NCBI GenBank assembly: GCA_016714085.1
Contig: JADJNW010000003.1
Span: 372,001 to 436,000, forward strand
From: Saprospiraceae bacterium
GTDB lineage: Bacteria > Bacteroidota > Bacteroidia > Chitinophagales > Saprospiraceae
Direction: 5' to 3'
Length of the DNA: 64,000 nucleotides
In this document: piece after piece, positions 18,133 through 27,767 of the stretch
How positions within the stretch are numbered: the first letter of the stretch is position 1
Layout: the number at the start of each line of letters is the position of its first letter
Notes under the pieces: generated by a model
The model's database searches: none
Seen by the model: only the letters and a program-made list of their open reading frames with translations
What the model was told of the DNA's origin: nothing
Made by a program: the position numbers and the translations under genes

Positions 18133-19044
18133 TCATTCAATTTTCCAAACAATCATGGTGCGATCATCGCTCGCCGAGATCAGGTAGTTTTCAGGAGCCG
18201 TCCACAGAAGTCGATTCACAGAATTGACGTGCCCTTTGTCACGCACGACTTCTATTACTTTGAGCAAATCAAAATTGGAAGCATCCCAGATTTTAATGGT
18301 TTTATCGCGGCTCGCAGTCGCAAATAATTGTCCATCAGGATGAAATGCAATATGATTAATCGTAAACCAATGTGCGGGTTGTGTAAAAATTTTACAAAAA
18401 TTATTCGCTGTATCCCAAGCTTTGAGTTGGGCGTCCCGGCCGCCGCTGAGCAAGTAGCGCCCATCGGGGCTGTATTTGACAGCAAAAACCGAATTCGTAT
18501 GTGCTCTATGAATAATATGTTTTATTTCAAGCGTATTTACATCCATGATATAAATATTATTATCGCTGGCGCCCACTGCTATTTCATTACGAATGGAACA
18601 AAAGTCAATACTCCTGAGGCTCTGATTAGTCACATGCAGGCTTTCGAGCGATCGTTCTTCCAGCACCGACCAACGCGTAATTTTTCCTTCGCCGCCAAGC
18701 GTAAAAACAAATTCACCAGCTTGAATAAGATCGAAAACGCCTTTTTGATGATGTGCAATATTCTTAGTCTTTTCAGGGTTTTCAGGATGAATCCAATGCA
18801 AGCCGCCATTCATATTACCGGCTATCATTATATTATAATCAGAAAGATTTAATAAAGAAAAAATTTGCGTATCCACTTTGGCAATCAATCTACCGATTTC
18901 CGGTTCTTCAGGATTCCAGCGCACCACCCAGCCGTCGCCAGCCCCTGAAATAAAATGCTGCGGCGTATCGCCCGAAGTCAAAGCGAAAATTGCGGCATTA
19001 TGACCAGTTAATTGAGCTATTTTTTTTACTTTTAATACGGCCAT
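18133..19044 (-). CDS. WD40-repeat protein
   Basis: 303 residues in about seven WD40 blades; clear ones are HTNSVFAVKYSPDGRYLLSG, GRDAQLKAWDTAN, TINHIAFHPDGQLFATAS, RDKTIKIWDAS and ASDDRTMIVWKIE. It has no signal peptide or other domain, so it is a cytoplasmic beta-propeller, presumably a protein-interaction platform. WD40 proteins of this size are common in Bacteroidota; partners unknown. It is divergent from the phosphopantetheinyl transferase gene. Confidence 0.85.
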   Translation of the reverse strand: MAVLKVKKIAQLTGHNAAIFALTSGDTPQHFISGAGDGWVVRWNPEEPEIGRLIAKVDTQIFSLLNLSDYNIMIAGNMNGGLHWIHPENPEKTKNIAHHQKGVFDLIQAGEFVFTLGGEGKITRWSVLEERSLESLHVTNQSLRSIDFCSIRNEIAVGASDNNIYIMDVNTLEIKHIIHRAHTNSVFAVKYSPDGRYLLSGGRDAQLKAWDTANNFCKIFTQPAHWFTINHIAFHPDGQLFATASRDKTIKIWDASNFDLLKVIEVVRDKGHVNSVNRLLWTAPENYLISASDDRTMIVWKIE

Positions 19045-19129
19045 CGTCAGGTGAAAATATTATTCGTTGGTTTATTCTCTAAATTTACAGCTATTCTTGA
19101 AACAGATTCTAACTACCTTTGGTTTTTAT

Positions 19130-19168
19130 GTGGTGATGTGGTGAGAGGGTGATATGATATTTTTATAA
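19130..19168. repeat. 'GGTGATG' word repeat in the spacer ahead of the PPTase gene
   Basis: Words GTGGTGATGTGGTGAGAGG and GGTGATATGATA follow each other. Same word family, inverted, as at 3025-3067. Confidence 0.45.
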
Positions 19169-19204
19169 AATTCGTAAATCTTATTTCAACCTTGTAATTT
19201 AATA

Positions 19205-19846
19205 ATGCCATTATTTTATCAATATAATAAACCGCCTGATTTTGAAATTGCGATTTGGCAAATTGCGGAGCCGGAAACTTGGTTTCTGGAAAAATTGAAG
19301 CTTGATGAAGTCGAGAAAGCGCAATTAGCTATTATCAAAGGGCATCGACGCCTGGAATGGCTGGCTGCGCGTTATTTGCTGAGTCAAATGCTGGGAAATA
19401 CTTCGGGCGCAATGGTGAAAGATGAATATGGCAAGCCGCATTTAGAACATTTACCTTTGCATATTTCGCTGAGCCATTCGCACGGGCTGGCGGCGGTTAT
19501 TGTGGCCAATCAACCAACTGGGGTCGATATTCAAAAATTAGTTCCAAAAATTGAACGAATTGCGCATCGCGTGATGCGAGAAGAAGAATTAGCAAGCCTG
19601 GAAGATTCCACTCGTCTGGAACATTTACACGTGTATTGGGGCGCAAAAGAAGCGCTTTACAAAGCTTATGGACGTAAAGAATTACATTTCAATCATCATA
19701 TTTTAATCGAACCATTTACATTTGATTTAAATATTGGAATATCCCGGGGTCAAGTGATCAAAGATGATTACTCAAAAACATTTACTATTCATTATCAACA
19801 AATGGAAGATTTTATATTGGTTTTTGCAATTGCAAAAGCATCATAA
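19205..19846 (+). CDS. 4'-phosphopantetheinyl transferase superfamily protein
   Basis: Moves 4'-phosphopantetheine from CoA to a carrier protein. Magnesium/CoA motifs are intact: HISLSHSHGLAAVI, GVDIQKLVPKIERIAHRV and the signature YWGAKEALYKAYGRKEL. 213 residues is the Sfp/HetI-like monomeric type rather than the short AcpS type. No polyketide or peptide synthetase lies nearby, so it probably serves the general acyl or other carrier proteins. Adjacent minus-strand gene ends four bases away (convergent). Confidence 0.85.
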   Translation: MPLFYQYNKPPDFEIAIWQIAEPETWFLEKLKLDEVEKAQLAIIKGHRRLEWLAARYLLSQMLGNTSGAMVKDEYGKPHLEHLPLHISLSHSHGLAAVIVANQPTGVDIQKLVPKIERIAHRVMREEELASLEDSTRLEHLHVYWGAKEALYKAYGRKELHFNHHILIEPFTFDLNIGISRGQVIKDDYSKTFTIHYQQMEDFILVFAIAKAS

Positions 19847-19849
19847 TTA

Positions 19850-20665
19850 CTAGACCGTTTCATCCGGCGCTGCAATTTGCGGCACCGCTTGTTTTCGCTT
19901 ATGCAAATCGCTTATTTCAAACATTACCAAAGTAGTAGTGACGGTTGCCAATATTGGACCGATTATTGGACCGACTATTGGAATTGCCATTAAAATATAT
20001 AGCACCCCGCCGATCGCAAGCGCCACACCAATGTAATGAAGACTAAATTTCAGGCTTTCTTTAATAGTCAAGTGAAATTGCTCGCTGTAATTATCCATTA
20101 CCGCAAAGCCCAGGAAGAAAAATTCTACCACCTTTTCCACGCCTGGTTTCAACAACCACGAAATGCCCGTCAATCCTAATGGAATGGAAGCTAAAGACAC
20201 GATAATTTTACCCATAATCATAATCATAATTCCCACTTGAAGCATACGCACCTGTGCCCGAACGAATTCTTTAAAAGTCGGTTCGAGTTTTTCACCTGTC
20301 TTGAGTTCCAACGTGCGGCGGCACACATGAAAAATAATAACTTCGAGCAGGATCAACATTACATATCGCATATTCCCGGAAAAAATTTCGGCAAATCCTT
20401 TTTGATACAAATCAGAAACCATTCCCGAAGCTAAACTCATCATTTGAGAACTGTCACTATGCAAGGCTTTGTTCGCCCATTCCCAAAAAATGCCCAGGAA
20501 TTTCAAGCCCATAAGGATACTCACGAAAATCAAGAAGCGCGATACCCAGCCATAATTCCAGAATCCTTCCCAAAGTCGGTGTTTTCTTACAAAGAGCATA
20601 GAACCCCGGTAAGTTTGTAGTGTAAGTTTAAATTGGTGAATATTATTGGCTATTATTTCTTGCAT
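19850..20665 (-). CDS. Multi-pass membrane protein, EI24-like
   Basis: 271 residues with about six hydrophobic stretches (FLIFVSILMGLKFLGIFW, YVMLILLEVIIFHVC, VGIMIMIMGKIIVSLASIPL, VVEFFFLGFAVMDNY, IGVALAIGGVLYILMAIPIV, PIIGPILATVTTTLVMFEI). The FFFLGFAVMDNYSEQFHLT and PIVGPIIGPILA regions recall the EI24/CysZ-like fold, but I see no decisive motif. Function unknown. Confidence 0.6.
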   Translation of the reverse strand: MQEIIANNIHQFKLTLQTYRGSMLFVRKHRLWEGFWNYGWVSRFLIFVSILMGLKFLGIFWEWANKALHSDSSQMMSLASGMVSDLYQKGFAEIFSGNMRYVMLILLEVIIFHVCRRTLELKTGEKLEPTFKEFVRAQVRMLQVGIMIMIMGKIIVSLASIPLGLTGISWLLKPGVEKVVEFFFLGFAVMDNYSEQFHLTIKESLKFSLHYIGVALAIGGVLYILMAIPIVGPIIGPILATVTTTLVMFEISDLHKRKQAVPQIAAPDETV

Positions 20666-20790
20666 GGCAAATGTTGTAGTATGTTTAGGTAAAAGACGAG
20701 CCTAAAATAACATCCGTTACGCTAAAATGTCATTTTTTTAGACAATTGAACAAATTCTCTGGTCTAATTTCAGTTTAAACGCGGCAAAGC

Positions 20791-22857
20791 TCAATTCAAA
20801 TCCAATACAAATGCGCCTTGCTCTTGCACATTATAAAGTAATAAACCTTGTTCTGCACATTCCTGTCGCCACTGCTCTATATTCCGAAAACTATTGGATG
20901 CATCCAGTATAATATGTTTACAATCAAATGGTTGCAATAAATCCGCCAAAGATTCACTTGGATTGTCCCGAACTAAGACATAATCAACAGGAATTTTTTT
21001 ATTATATCCCGATTTTACAATATTATTTACAGTTGCAATTTTTATTGCACCAAAGCGATATATCTCAAAGCCATCTCCCAGTTCCAGCGATTGGGGCAAG
21101 TCGCTTTTCCGATACCACTGATGATTTTGACTGGCAAAAGTTTGTGCTCTTTTATTAATATCATGATCGGTTAATGTTATTAATTTTCTACCATCAAAAT
21201 AATCAATCGCGGTATGTTTTGAAACATGATAAATAGTTAAAAGCGACTGATGATGGGCTTTCCACTGACTTATTACATAAGAACAACTTAATAATAATAA
21301 GCAACTCAAAGCTGCTAAAACCCAGCGAAACCGACGAGTTTCGATCGCAACTATAACAGTCATTATAATAAAATAAAGTAATAAAACTGCTAGAAAGCTT
21401 ATCCAAATACCTTTGAGTAAATTGCCGGGGATTTGTTCGATCAAAAAAATTGTTTTATTTACTATTGTAATAATGCCATATAATGTTTTGCCCAAGAGCC
21501 AACTCCAGCCAGGTATAAAATCGGTGATAAATAATAAAAAACCGCCGCATAAAATTACGATGGCTACGGGTACGACTACTAGACCTGAGAGCCAGAAATA
21601 TAATGGAAATTGATGAAAATAATACAAGCTGATAGGCAATGTACTAATTTGCGCTGCCAGCGACACAGCCATTAGTTTCCAGATATAATCACCGATTTTA
21701 TATTCAATGTAAATAAGTTTATAAATTTTCGGTTGAAAATAAACAATTCCAAGCACCGCTAAATAAGATAGTTGAAACCCTACATCCATTATATAATAAG
21801 GATTGATACATAATAAAAAGAATGCAGAAGCCGCCAAAGTATTATAAATATTAGCGTCGCGTTGAATAGCCTTCCCAGCAATAATAAAACTAAACATTGT
21901 AGCAGCTCGCAGTACCGAAGGAGACGCGCCCGTGAGCAATGCAAATGCCCAAATTCCAAGGATTTCCAAAATCGTTTTAGTAATTTTCCAATACTTATTT
22001 TTCGATTTTATTAATCCCAATAAAAAGCTTAACCCTAAATAAATAAATCCTACGTGTAAGCCAGACACCGCCAGCACGTGCATCGCGCCAGTATTGGCAT
22101 AAGCATTGCGCACTTCCTCTGTAATTTCATCTCGATAACCCAGAATCAAGGCAGAACCTACTGCCAATTCATTATTTGTAGGTAAATGTTTTTGTAAAAT
22201 TGCTACACAACGATCTCTTAGGCGATCAGCAATTAGGAAGGCATTCCAACCATTTGCTTTGGATATTAATTTCCATTCACCAGATTTTACAAAAGCTTGA
22301 TAATGCATATTTTTAAAATGCATATACTTTTCAAAATCAAATGCTTTTGGGTTTTTCGATCGTTCTATTGATGTAATATTCCCAATAAGCGATATATGAT
22401 CTCCATAATCCAGTGAATCCAAGGCAGTGCTATCTAAATATACCAACAAATTGCCATATGTAACACTAAATGCACTGGAAGAGTCGCTAATCGCGGCAAC
22501 TCGGAGCTGCAAACGCGCTTTGCCAGTGCTGGTAGGCTGGATGGCTCGAATCGTGCCGACAACCGTGTTTTCTTTTAAAATTTTATCCTGAAAATGATTA
22601 GGAATATTTAGTTCATTATGCAAATATGTAATTTGCCAACCCAACCAAATTAAAAATAGGCTTGCTATCGCGCCATAGCTCCAACGCAAGCGCCAAAGAT
22701 TTTTAGTAAAATTCAAATAAATTAGCAAACTTGTAATGATAATTAATCCCGTTACAATCATCCACATTGGTGGATGCCAGGGCAGGTAAATCGCTAAAAA
22801 AATGCCAGCGACAAACGGCAATAATAGCCGGGCAAAGGGAACTTCACGCCAGTTCAT
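20791..22857 (-). CDS. comEC: ComEC/Rec2-family DNA-uptake channel protein
   Basis: 688-residue polytopic membrane protein for moving single-stranded DNA across the inner membrane in natural transformation. N-terminal helices and the DUF4131-type OB region (VVGTIRAIQPTSTGKARLQL) come first, then the competence core with HVLAVSGLHVGFIYLG, LTGASPSVLRAATMF and YIMDVGFQLSYLAVLGI. The C-terminal ~170 residues are a degenerate beta-lactamase-like tail without the metal-binding HxHxDH, as in many Bacteroidota ComEC. Signs that the host could take up DNA fit the gene-transfer look of the right half of the window. Confidence 0.9.
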   Translation of the reverse strand: MNWREVPFARLLLPFVAGIFLAIYLPWHPPMWMIVTGLIIITSLLIYLNFTKNLWRLRWSYGAIASLFLIWLGWQITYLHNELNIPNHFQDKILKENTVVGTIRAIQPTSTGKARLQLRVAAISDSSSAFSVTYGNLLVYLDSTALDSLDYGDHISLIGNITSIERSKNPKAFDFEKYMHFKNMHYQAFVKSGEWKLISKANGWNAFLIADRLRDRCVAILQKHLPTNNELAVGSALILGYRDEITEEVRNAYANTGAMHVLAVSGLHVGFIYLGLSFLLGLIKSKNKYWKITKTILEILGIWAFALLTGASPSVLRAATMFSFIIAGKAIQRDANIYNTLAASAFFLLCINPYYIMDVGFQLSYLAVLGIVYFQPKIYKLIYIEYKIGDYIWKLMAVSLAAQISTLPISLYYFHQFPLYFWLSGLVVVPVAIVILCGGFLLFITDFIPGWSWLLGKTLYGIITIVNKTIFLIEQIPGNLLKGIWISFLAVLLLYFIIMTVIVAIETRRFRWVLAALSCLLLLSCSYVISQWKAHHQSLLTIYHVSKHTAIDYFDGRKLITLTDHDINKRAQTFASQNHQWYRKSDLPQSLELGDGFEIYRFGAIKIATVNNIVKSGYNKKIPVDYVLVRDNPSESLADLLQPFDCKHIILDASNSFRNIEQWRQECAEQGLLLYNVQEQGAFVLDLN

Positions 22858-22977
22858 AATGTAATTCCAGGGTTTAGTTTTTTAATAATAAAGAATGGCT
22901 AATGCCTTGAAAAGCAGTTTGTTTGCGTCTATCTGATTGGTAATTATTCTGACGGGGGTTCTTTCAAAAAGTCACTT

Positions 22978-23803
22978 TTAAAGACCAAATTCTTTTTTAA
23001 TCAATGTAATATTATCTTGATGGTAGGATTCCATGCCTTTGCGGAAATGATATTGCTGCCAAAGCGCAGTTTCATCAAATAGCTCACCGGATTCAATCGC
23101 TTGTCGCAATTTTATAATATAATTTTTTGAATCATTAATTCTTTGCATTATATCTTTATAATCAGCAGTCGCATCGCCATGCCCTGGAATCAACACTTGT
23201 GGCGCTATTTGCATCATAATATGCTCGGCTTTAGCGATGGTTGCTAAATAATCATTACTGCTATGATAAATAAATGGAAATTCAATATTGGATAAATAAT
23301 CTCCGGCAATCCAATATTTATTATCATCATATTCTACGATTGTAAAAAGCCCATCAGCAGTATGCCCGGGTGCCAGGAAAAAGAGGAACTTCGTGTCGCC
23401 AAACTCCAGCGTTTGCTCCTCTTTTTCGATTATAATATCAATTTTTGGATATAATATATTATAATTTCGTAGAAATGTAATATTCAGCATCCCAGTCCTT
23501 TATCTGTTTTACAATCGCTTCTTTATCAGCATTTTCCACAAAAGCCTGCGAAGCGATCACTTTTGCATCAAGGAATGTACCGTATCCTATAATATGATCA
23601 TAATCCGAATGCGTAAATAACAGATATAAAGGCCTTTCGTTTCGAATTTTATTTACATAATCTTTAATTACATCCACTTCTTCCGGTAACCAATTCGGAT
23701 CCACCAATAAGACCAAATCCGGCGTTTGAAGCACCGTAGACGTCGTACGATATAAAGCGCTTTCAAAAACACGGACATTGGAATCAGCAAATTGCACCTT
23801 CAT
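22978..23803 (-). CDS. Metallo-beta-lactamase-fold hydrolase, frameshifted
   Basis: The N-terminal frame (23459-23803) has LLFTHSDYDHIIGYGTF, a HxDxDH-type metal site with Ser for one position; the C-terminal part (22978-23490) has APGHTADGLF, AGDYLS and VLIPGHGDAT. The frame change lies near 23480, where ISTKL-stop should read on as NYNILYPKIDIII; one extra base explains it and the total becomes 274 residues. Likely a cytoplasmic hydrolase of unknown substrate. Lies ten bases from the sugar isomerase gene upstream on the same strand. Confidence 0.78.
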
Positions 23804-23812
23804 ATTGGCTTA

Positions 23813-24754
23813 TTACATTTGAGCGCCAACCCTTTCCAGCAATGCTTTGGTCTTGCGGATACCTTCTTCTTCCGGGATGTCGCCCTCATATTCCACACCG
23901 ATATAGCCTTTAAAACCAGCATCTTTCACGATTTTGAGCATTTTATTATAATCGGTCTCTATGCAATTGCCTTTTTCATCAAATTTATAAGCCTTGGCGC
24001 TCACCGCTTTAGCGTAAGGCATCAATTCGGTCACGCCTTTATAACGATCGTACTCTTCCACACAAGGCCCCGCCCAGGGATTGTCGCCGCTGGTATCACG
24101 TCGGATGCAGAAATTGCCAAAATCCGGCAGCGTCCCACAATTTTTCATATTAATTTCTTTCATCACACCTGCCAGCCAAGCGCCATTCGAAGAATTTCCA
24201 CCGTGATTTTCTACTACCACATTGATTTTGAATGGTTTAGCAAAAGTTGCCAGCTTACCCAAACCATCCACAGCCGCTTTATGCATTTCTTCGGGCGTAC
24301 CTCTACCTCCAGCGTTCACACGAATTGTTTTACAACCCAGGAATTTCGCGGCTTCCACCCATTGATAATGATTTTCTACTGCTTTATTGCGCTCCGCATC
24401 ATCCACTGTTGCCAGTTCACCCATGCCGTCCACCATGATTAAATGGTTTTTCACACCATTATCTTTGCAGCGCATTTTAAGTTCTTTCATGTAAGACTGG
24501 TCTTTTTGCTTATTTTCAAAAAAAGTAGATACGTATTCCACCACACTAATGCCAAAGTCCTTTTTCGCCTTTACCGGGAAGTCAAGATTAGTCATTTGCT
24601 TGGCAAACAAGGTTTTATGCAAAGACCATTCTGCTAATGAAATTTCGAAAAACATTTTCCTGGAATCTGCTAAAGTATATACGGGTAGAAATGATGAAAG
24701 CGCTATCCCGGCAGCCGTGCCGCCGACTTGATGCAAAAAAGTGCGTCTATTCAT
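23813..24754 (-). CDS. Exported sugar phosphate isomerase/epimerase (xylose-isomerase-like TIM barrel)
   Basis: Begins with a Tat/Sec-type signal (MNRRTFLHQVGGTAAGIALS) and carries a TIM barrel of the AP-endonuclease-2/hydroxypyruvate-isomerase-like family: metal and substrate strands NHLIMVDGMGEL, IRVNAGGRGTPEEMHKA, NVVVENHGGNSSN, GTLPDFGNFC and GYIGVEYEGD. 313 residues is normal. These exported homologues are abundant in Bacteroidota and are thought to act on sugars or inositols in the periplasm; the substrate here is unknown. Confidence 0.85.
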   Translation of the reverse strand: MNRRTFLHQVGGTAAGIALSSFLPVYTLADSRKMFFEISLAEWSLHKTLFAKQMTNLDFPVKAKKDFGISVVEYVSTFFENKQKDQSYMKELKMRCKDNGVKNHLIMVDGMGELATVDDAERNKAVENHYQWVEAAKFLGCKTIRVNAGGRGTPEEMHKAAVDGLGKLATFAKPFKINVVVENHGGNSSNGAWLAGVMKEINMKNCGTLPDFGNFCIRRDTSGDNPWAGPCVEEYDRYKGVTELMPYAKAVSAKAYKFDEKGNCIETDYNKMLKIVKDAGFKGYIGVEYEGDIPEEEGIRKTKALLERVGAQM

Positions 24755-24844
24755 TGCAATATGAATTTTAGGTGATTGGTAAAGTTAGTTTACAATCGCC
24801 AATTTACGCAGCATTTCCAAAAAGTCAATAATGGAGTTCAATTT

Positions 24845-24910
24845 AAGGTAAGAGCAATTCAAATTCTCCCAGTCTCCGATCTCCAAGTCCCACGTCACCC
24901 TTTCTCCCCT
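24845..24910. repeat. Pyrimidine-word spacer behind rbfA
   Basis: A run of CTCC/TCTCC/CACC words (CCCAGTCTCCGATCTCC, CCCTTTCTCCCCTTCTCC) that reads into the rbfA 3' end, where it encodes the odd tail GEQGEGEKG. Confidence 0.4.
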
Positions 24911-25284
24911 TCTCCTTGCTCACCCATCTGATTTTCATCGTACAACTTATTAAACATTGCATTAATGCGATACATTTCATCAATCGTATCATCCAGATAA
25001 AAGGCAATCTCAGGAATCCTGCGGATTTGTTTGCGAATGCGCGTCGCCAGGGCTTGCTTCAAACGAAAGATCTGGTCTTCCAGTTCCAGAATCGTAGCTT
25101 GTTTATTTTCGGTATTAAAAACGCTGAGATAAATCTTGGCAAGACTAAAATCGGGTGTCATCTTCACACTGGTCACAGATACCAGCACCTCTACGCCATA
25201 AATATAACTTCCTTCGGCTTGCAGCACCATACTAAAATTGCGCTTAATGAGTTCTGCTACCTGCTTTTGTCTAATTGTTTCCAT
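24895..25284 (-). CDS. rbfA: Ribosome-binding factor A
   Basis: 30S maturation factor that binds the 5' helix of 16S rRNA. Start set at ATG 25284 (METIRQKQVAELIKRNFS); the upstream extension in frame is not family sequence. KH-type core: VTSVKMTPDFSLAKIYLSVF, LKQALATRIRKQIRRIPEIA and FYLDDTIDEMYRINAMFNKL. The last ten residues (MGEQGEGEKG) come from a low-complexity intergenic word repeat and are unlikely to matter. Divergent from recG. Confidence 0.92.
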   Translation of the reverse strand: METIRQKQVAELIKRNFSMVLQAEGSYIYGVEVLVSVTSVKMTPDFSLAKIYLSVFNTENKQATILELEDQIFRLKQALATRIRKQIRRIPEIAFYLDDTIDEMYRINAMFNKLYDENQMGEQGEGEKG

Positions 25285-25385
25285 CACTTCTGATTTCGAT
25301 CGCTCAAAATGGGTAAAATTATCAGAAAAAACAAATTTGGGTGGGAATAGTTCCTTTTGAATCAAAATTCCAGACACAAAATCGT

Positions 25386-25393
25386 TACTTTTG
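25386..25393 (+). promoter_or_regulatory. Candidate -7 box upstream of recG
   Basis: TACTTTTG fits TAnnTTTG. It lies 95 bases ahead of the recG ATG, leaving a leader that contains the inverted repeats at 25417-25486. No good -33 box at standard spacing, so confidence is low. Confidence 0.35.
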
Positions 25394-25416
25394 TAAAACA
25401 AATTGTGTATTCAGTG

Positions 25417-25486
25417 TTTTAGTCCGCTTGTATTTTGGTGTTATAGTTACACCTCGAACTTTTACACTAAAACATCATAACACCAA
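25417..25486 (+). repeat. Two interleaved inverted repeats in the recG leader
   Basis: TTTTAGT (25417-25423) pairs with ACTAAAA (25466-25472), and TTGGTGTTAT (25435-25444) pairs perfectly with ATAACACCAA (25477-25486), ending two bases before the ATG. The two pairings cross, so either a pseudoknot or alternative folds; it is also explained as a word-type spacer. Confidence 0.55.
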
Positions 25487-25488
25487 GA

Positions 25489-27606
25489 ATGAACCAAACC
25501 CAAAGCATATTAGATACTCCAATAGAATACCTGAAAGGTGTCGGCCCTCAACGTGCCGAACTCCTCAAAACCGAATTGAGCGTCTTCACCATCGGCGATC
25601 TGCTGATGCAATACCCCTATCGTTACATTGACAAAACTTCGTTTCACCGTATCGCCGAACTCAATGGAGACAGCGGTTACGTGCAATTGCGCGGCGTGCT
25701 GCGATTGCTTGCCACTGCCGGCGAAGGGCGCAAAAAACGGCTGGTTGGCAAATTCCGCGATGATAGCGGCGTGATCGAACTCGTCTGGTTTACCGGCATT
25801 CATTGGCTGGAAAAGAATCTTATTATCGGCACGGAGTACGTCATTTTTGGTAAGATCACTGCGTTCAACAAAAACCTGAACATCGCTCATCCCGAAATGG
25901 AAGTTGTTGGATCGGAAACCGCGCAAACCGCACCCACCATGGCGCCGATGTATTCCAGCACCGACAAGCTCAACACAAAAGGCTTAGATGTGAAAGCCCG
26001 CCGTCGCTTGGTTCAAACTATTTTTGAAAAGTTATTACCAAATGAAGTTCCCGAAAACCTGCCGGATTATTTATTACAAAAATTCCGCTTCCCTTCAAGA
26101 TACGACGCCTTGCGGCAAATCCATTTTCCAAAAGACGAACAAGAATTAGAAGCCGCACGTAATCGTCTGAAATTCGAAGAATTATTTTTTTTACAACTCC
26201 GCTTATTACAAATCAAACGCCGCCGACACGATACCGTGAAAGGCTTTGTCTTTGAAACAATCGGCGATTATTTCAACGAATTTTTCAACGAAAAACTCCC
26301 TTTTGAACTCACCAACGCCCAGAAGCGCGTGGTTAAGGAAATCCGCCAGGATTTGCGCGTTGGCAAACAGATGAACCGCCTCGTGCAAGGTGATGTGGGC
26401 AGCGGCAAAACGATGGTCGCGCTGCTCTGTATGCTCATCGCATTGGACAATGGCTTCCAAGCTTGCATGATGGCACCCACCGAAATCCTCGCGCAGCAAC
26501 ATTATATTTCCATCAACGAATACGCCAAGGACTTGGGCATTCAGGTGGCGTTTCTTTCCGGTACCATTAAAGGAAAAAAGCGCGAGCAATTATTAAAATT
26601 ATTAAAGGAAGGTGACATTCACATCCTCATTGGCACGCACGCCTTGATCGAAGATTGGGTGGAATTTAAAAACCTCGGTCTCGCCGTCATTGACGAGCAG
26701 CACCGCTTCGGCGTTGCCCAACGCGCGCAATTGTGGAAGAAAAGCAATCCGTACCCGCCGCACGTACTGGTGATGACCGCTACGCCCATTCCGCGTACCC
26801 TGGCGATGACGCTTTACGGCGACCTGGACATATCGGTGATTGATGAACTCCCGCCTGGTCGCAAGCCTATTACCACTGTACACAAAACCGAGCACCAGCG
26901 CGATCATGTCATCCATTTTATGAAAGACGAAATCGCCAAAGGGCGTCAGGTCTATGTGGTGTATCCTTTGATCGAAGAATCGGAAAAGCTGGATTTGCTG
27001 GCGCTGGAAGCTGGCTACGAAGCCTTGCGGCGTGACTTTGCCCCGCCCGAATATCAGATCAGCGTGGTACACGGCAAGATGAAGCCCAAGGACAAAGATT
27101 TTGAAATGCAGCGCTTTGTGAAAGGCGAAACCCAGATCATGGTCGCCACCACCGTGATCGAAGTGGGCGTGAATGTGCCCAACGCCTCTGTGATGGTCAT
27201 CGAGCATACCGAGCGATTCGGCTTGTCGCAATTGCACCAACTGCGTGGGCGCGTGGGGCGCGGCGCCGAGCAATCCTTCTGCGTACTCATGTCGAGCTAC
27301 CAACTGAGCGCCGACGGGCGCGAACGCATCCAAACGATGGTGCGCACCAACAATGGCTTTGAGATTGCTGAAGCCGACCTCAAGCTGCGCGGACCCGGCA
27401 ATATCGAAGGCACCCAGCAAAGCGGCATCATCAACCTGCGCCTCGCCGACCTCGCCAAAGACGGACGCATCCTCCAAGCCGCCCGCGAAGTCGCCACCCG
27501 CATCCTCGACGACGACCCCACTCTCCAACGCCCGGAACACCTGCCGCTCAAACGCCACTTGGAAGAAAATAAAAAAGAGGCGAAGGTGTGGAGTAGGATA
27601 AGTTAG
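25489..27606 (+). CDS. recG: RecG ATP-dependent DNA helicase
   Basis: Reverses stalled replication forks and processes Holliday junctions. 705 residues: N-terminal wedge/OB domain (GVGPQRAELLKTEL, QYPYRYIDKTSF, GKITAFN), Walker A GDVGSGKT at 301-308, DEQH box at 402-405, TATPIPRTLAMTLYGDLD, and motif VI QLRGRVGRG. C-terminal GPGNIEGTQQSG matches the RecG wedge-contact region. Full length and intact. The gene is notably GC-richer than its surroundings in its 3' half, as can happen for conserved housekeeping genes. Confidence 0.96.
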   Translation: MNQTQSILDTPIEYLKGVGPQRAELLKTELSVFTIGDLLMQYPYRYIDKTSFHRIAELNGDSGYVQLRGVLRLLATAGEGRKKRLVGKFRDDSGVIELVWFTGIHWLEKNLIIGTEYVIFGKITAFNKNLNIAHPEMEVVGSETAQTAPTMAPMYSSTDKLNTKGLDVKARRRLVQTIFEKLLPNEVPENLPDYLLQKFRFPSRYDALRQIHFPKDEQELEAARNRLKFEELFFLQLRLLQIKRRRHDTVKGFVFETIGDYFNEFFNEKLPFELTNAQKRVVKEIRQDLRVGKQMNRLVQGDVGSGKTMVALLCMLIALDNGFQACMMAPTEILAQQHYISINEYAKDLGIQVAFLSGTIKGKKREQLLKLLKEGDIHILIGTHALIEDWVEFKNLGLAVIDEQHRFGVAQRAQLWKKSNPYPPHVLVMTATPIPRTLAMTLYGDLDISVIDELPPGRKPITTVHKTEHQRDHVIHFMKDEIAKGRQVYVVYPLIEESEKLDLLALEAGYEALRRDFAPPEYQISVVHGKMKPKDKDFEMQRFVKGETQIMVATTVIEVGVNVPNASVMVIEHTERFGLSQLHQLRGRVGRGAEQSFCVLMSSYQLSADGRERIQTMVRTNNGFEIAEADLKLRGPGNIEGTQQSGIINLRLADLAKDGRILQAAREVATRILDDDPTLQRPEHLPLKRHLEENKKEAKVWSRIS

Positions 27607-27662
27607 TAATCCACATACAGTTACGTAAAAAATAAAAATGCGAATATCGGGTTAAAAAATAA

Positions 27663-27686
27663 ATTTTAAAGGTCGCCGACATTTTT
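27663..27686. repeat. Half copy of the 'CTTTA-GTCGCC' palindrome
   Basis: TTTAAAGGTCGCCGACAT shares GTCGCCGACAT and the AAAG/CTTT flank with the palindrome at the end of the iron-sulfur gene at 36915-36940, but lacks its other arm. Confidence 0.4.
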
Positions 27687-27740
27687 TGATATAATTTTGA
27701 ATCGCTTGTGGGTCGATGCTCGATTCCCAACAATTTGTGC

Positions 27741-27748
27741 TACTTTTG
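27741..27748 (+). promoter_or_regulatory. Candidate -7 box upstream of ctlX
   Basis: TACTTTTG, same eight bases as ahead of recG, 20 bases before the ctlX ATG. The recurrence supports a real promoter element; a -33 box is not clear. Confidence 0.4.
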
Positions 27749-27767
27749 TAGGCAAACTACGCGAATA

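Noticed and set aside
26602..27558. 318-codon frame antisense to recG
   Set aside because: Shadow of the intact, GC-rich recG gene; residues show no family similarity.
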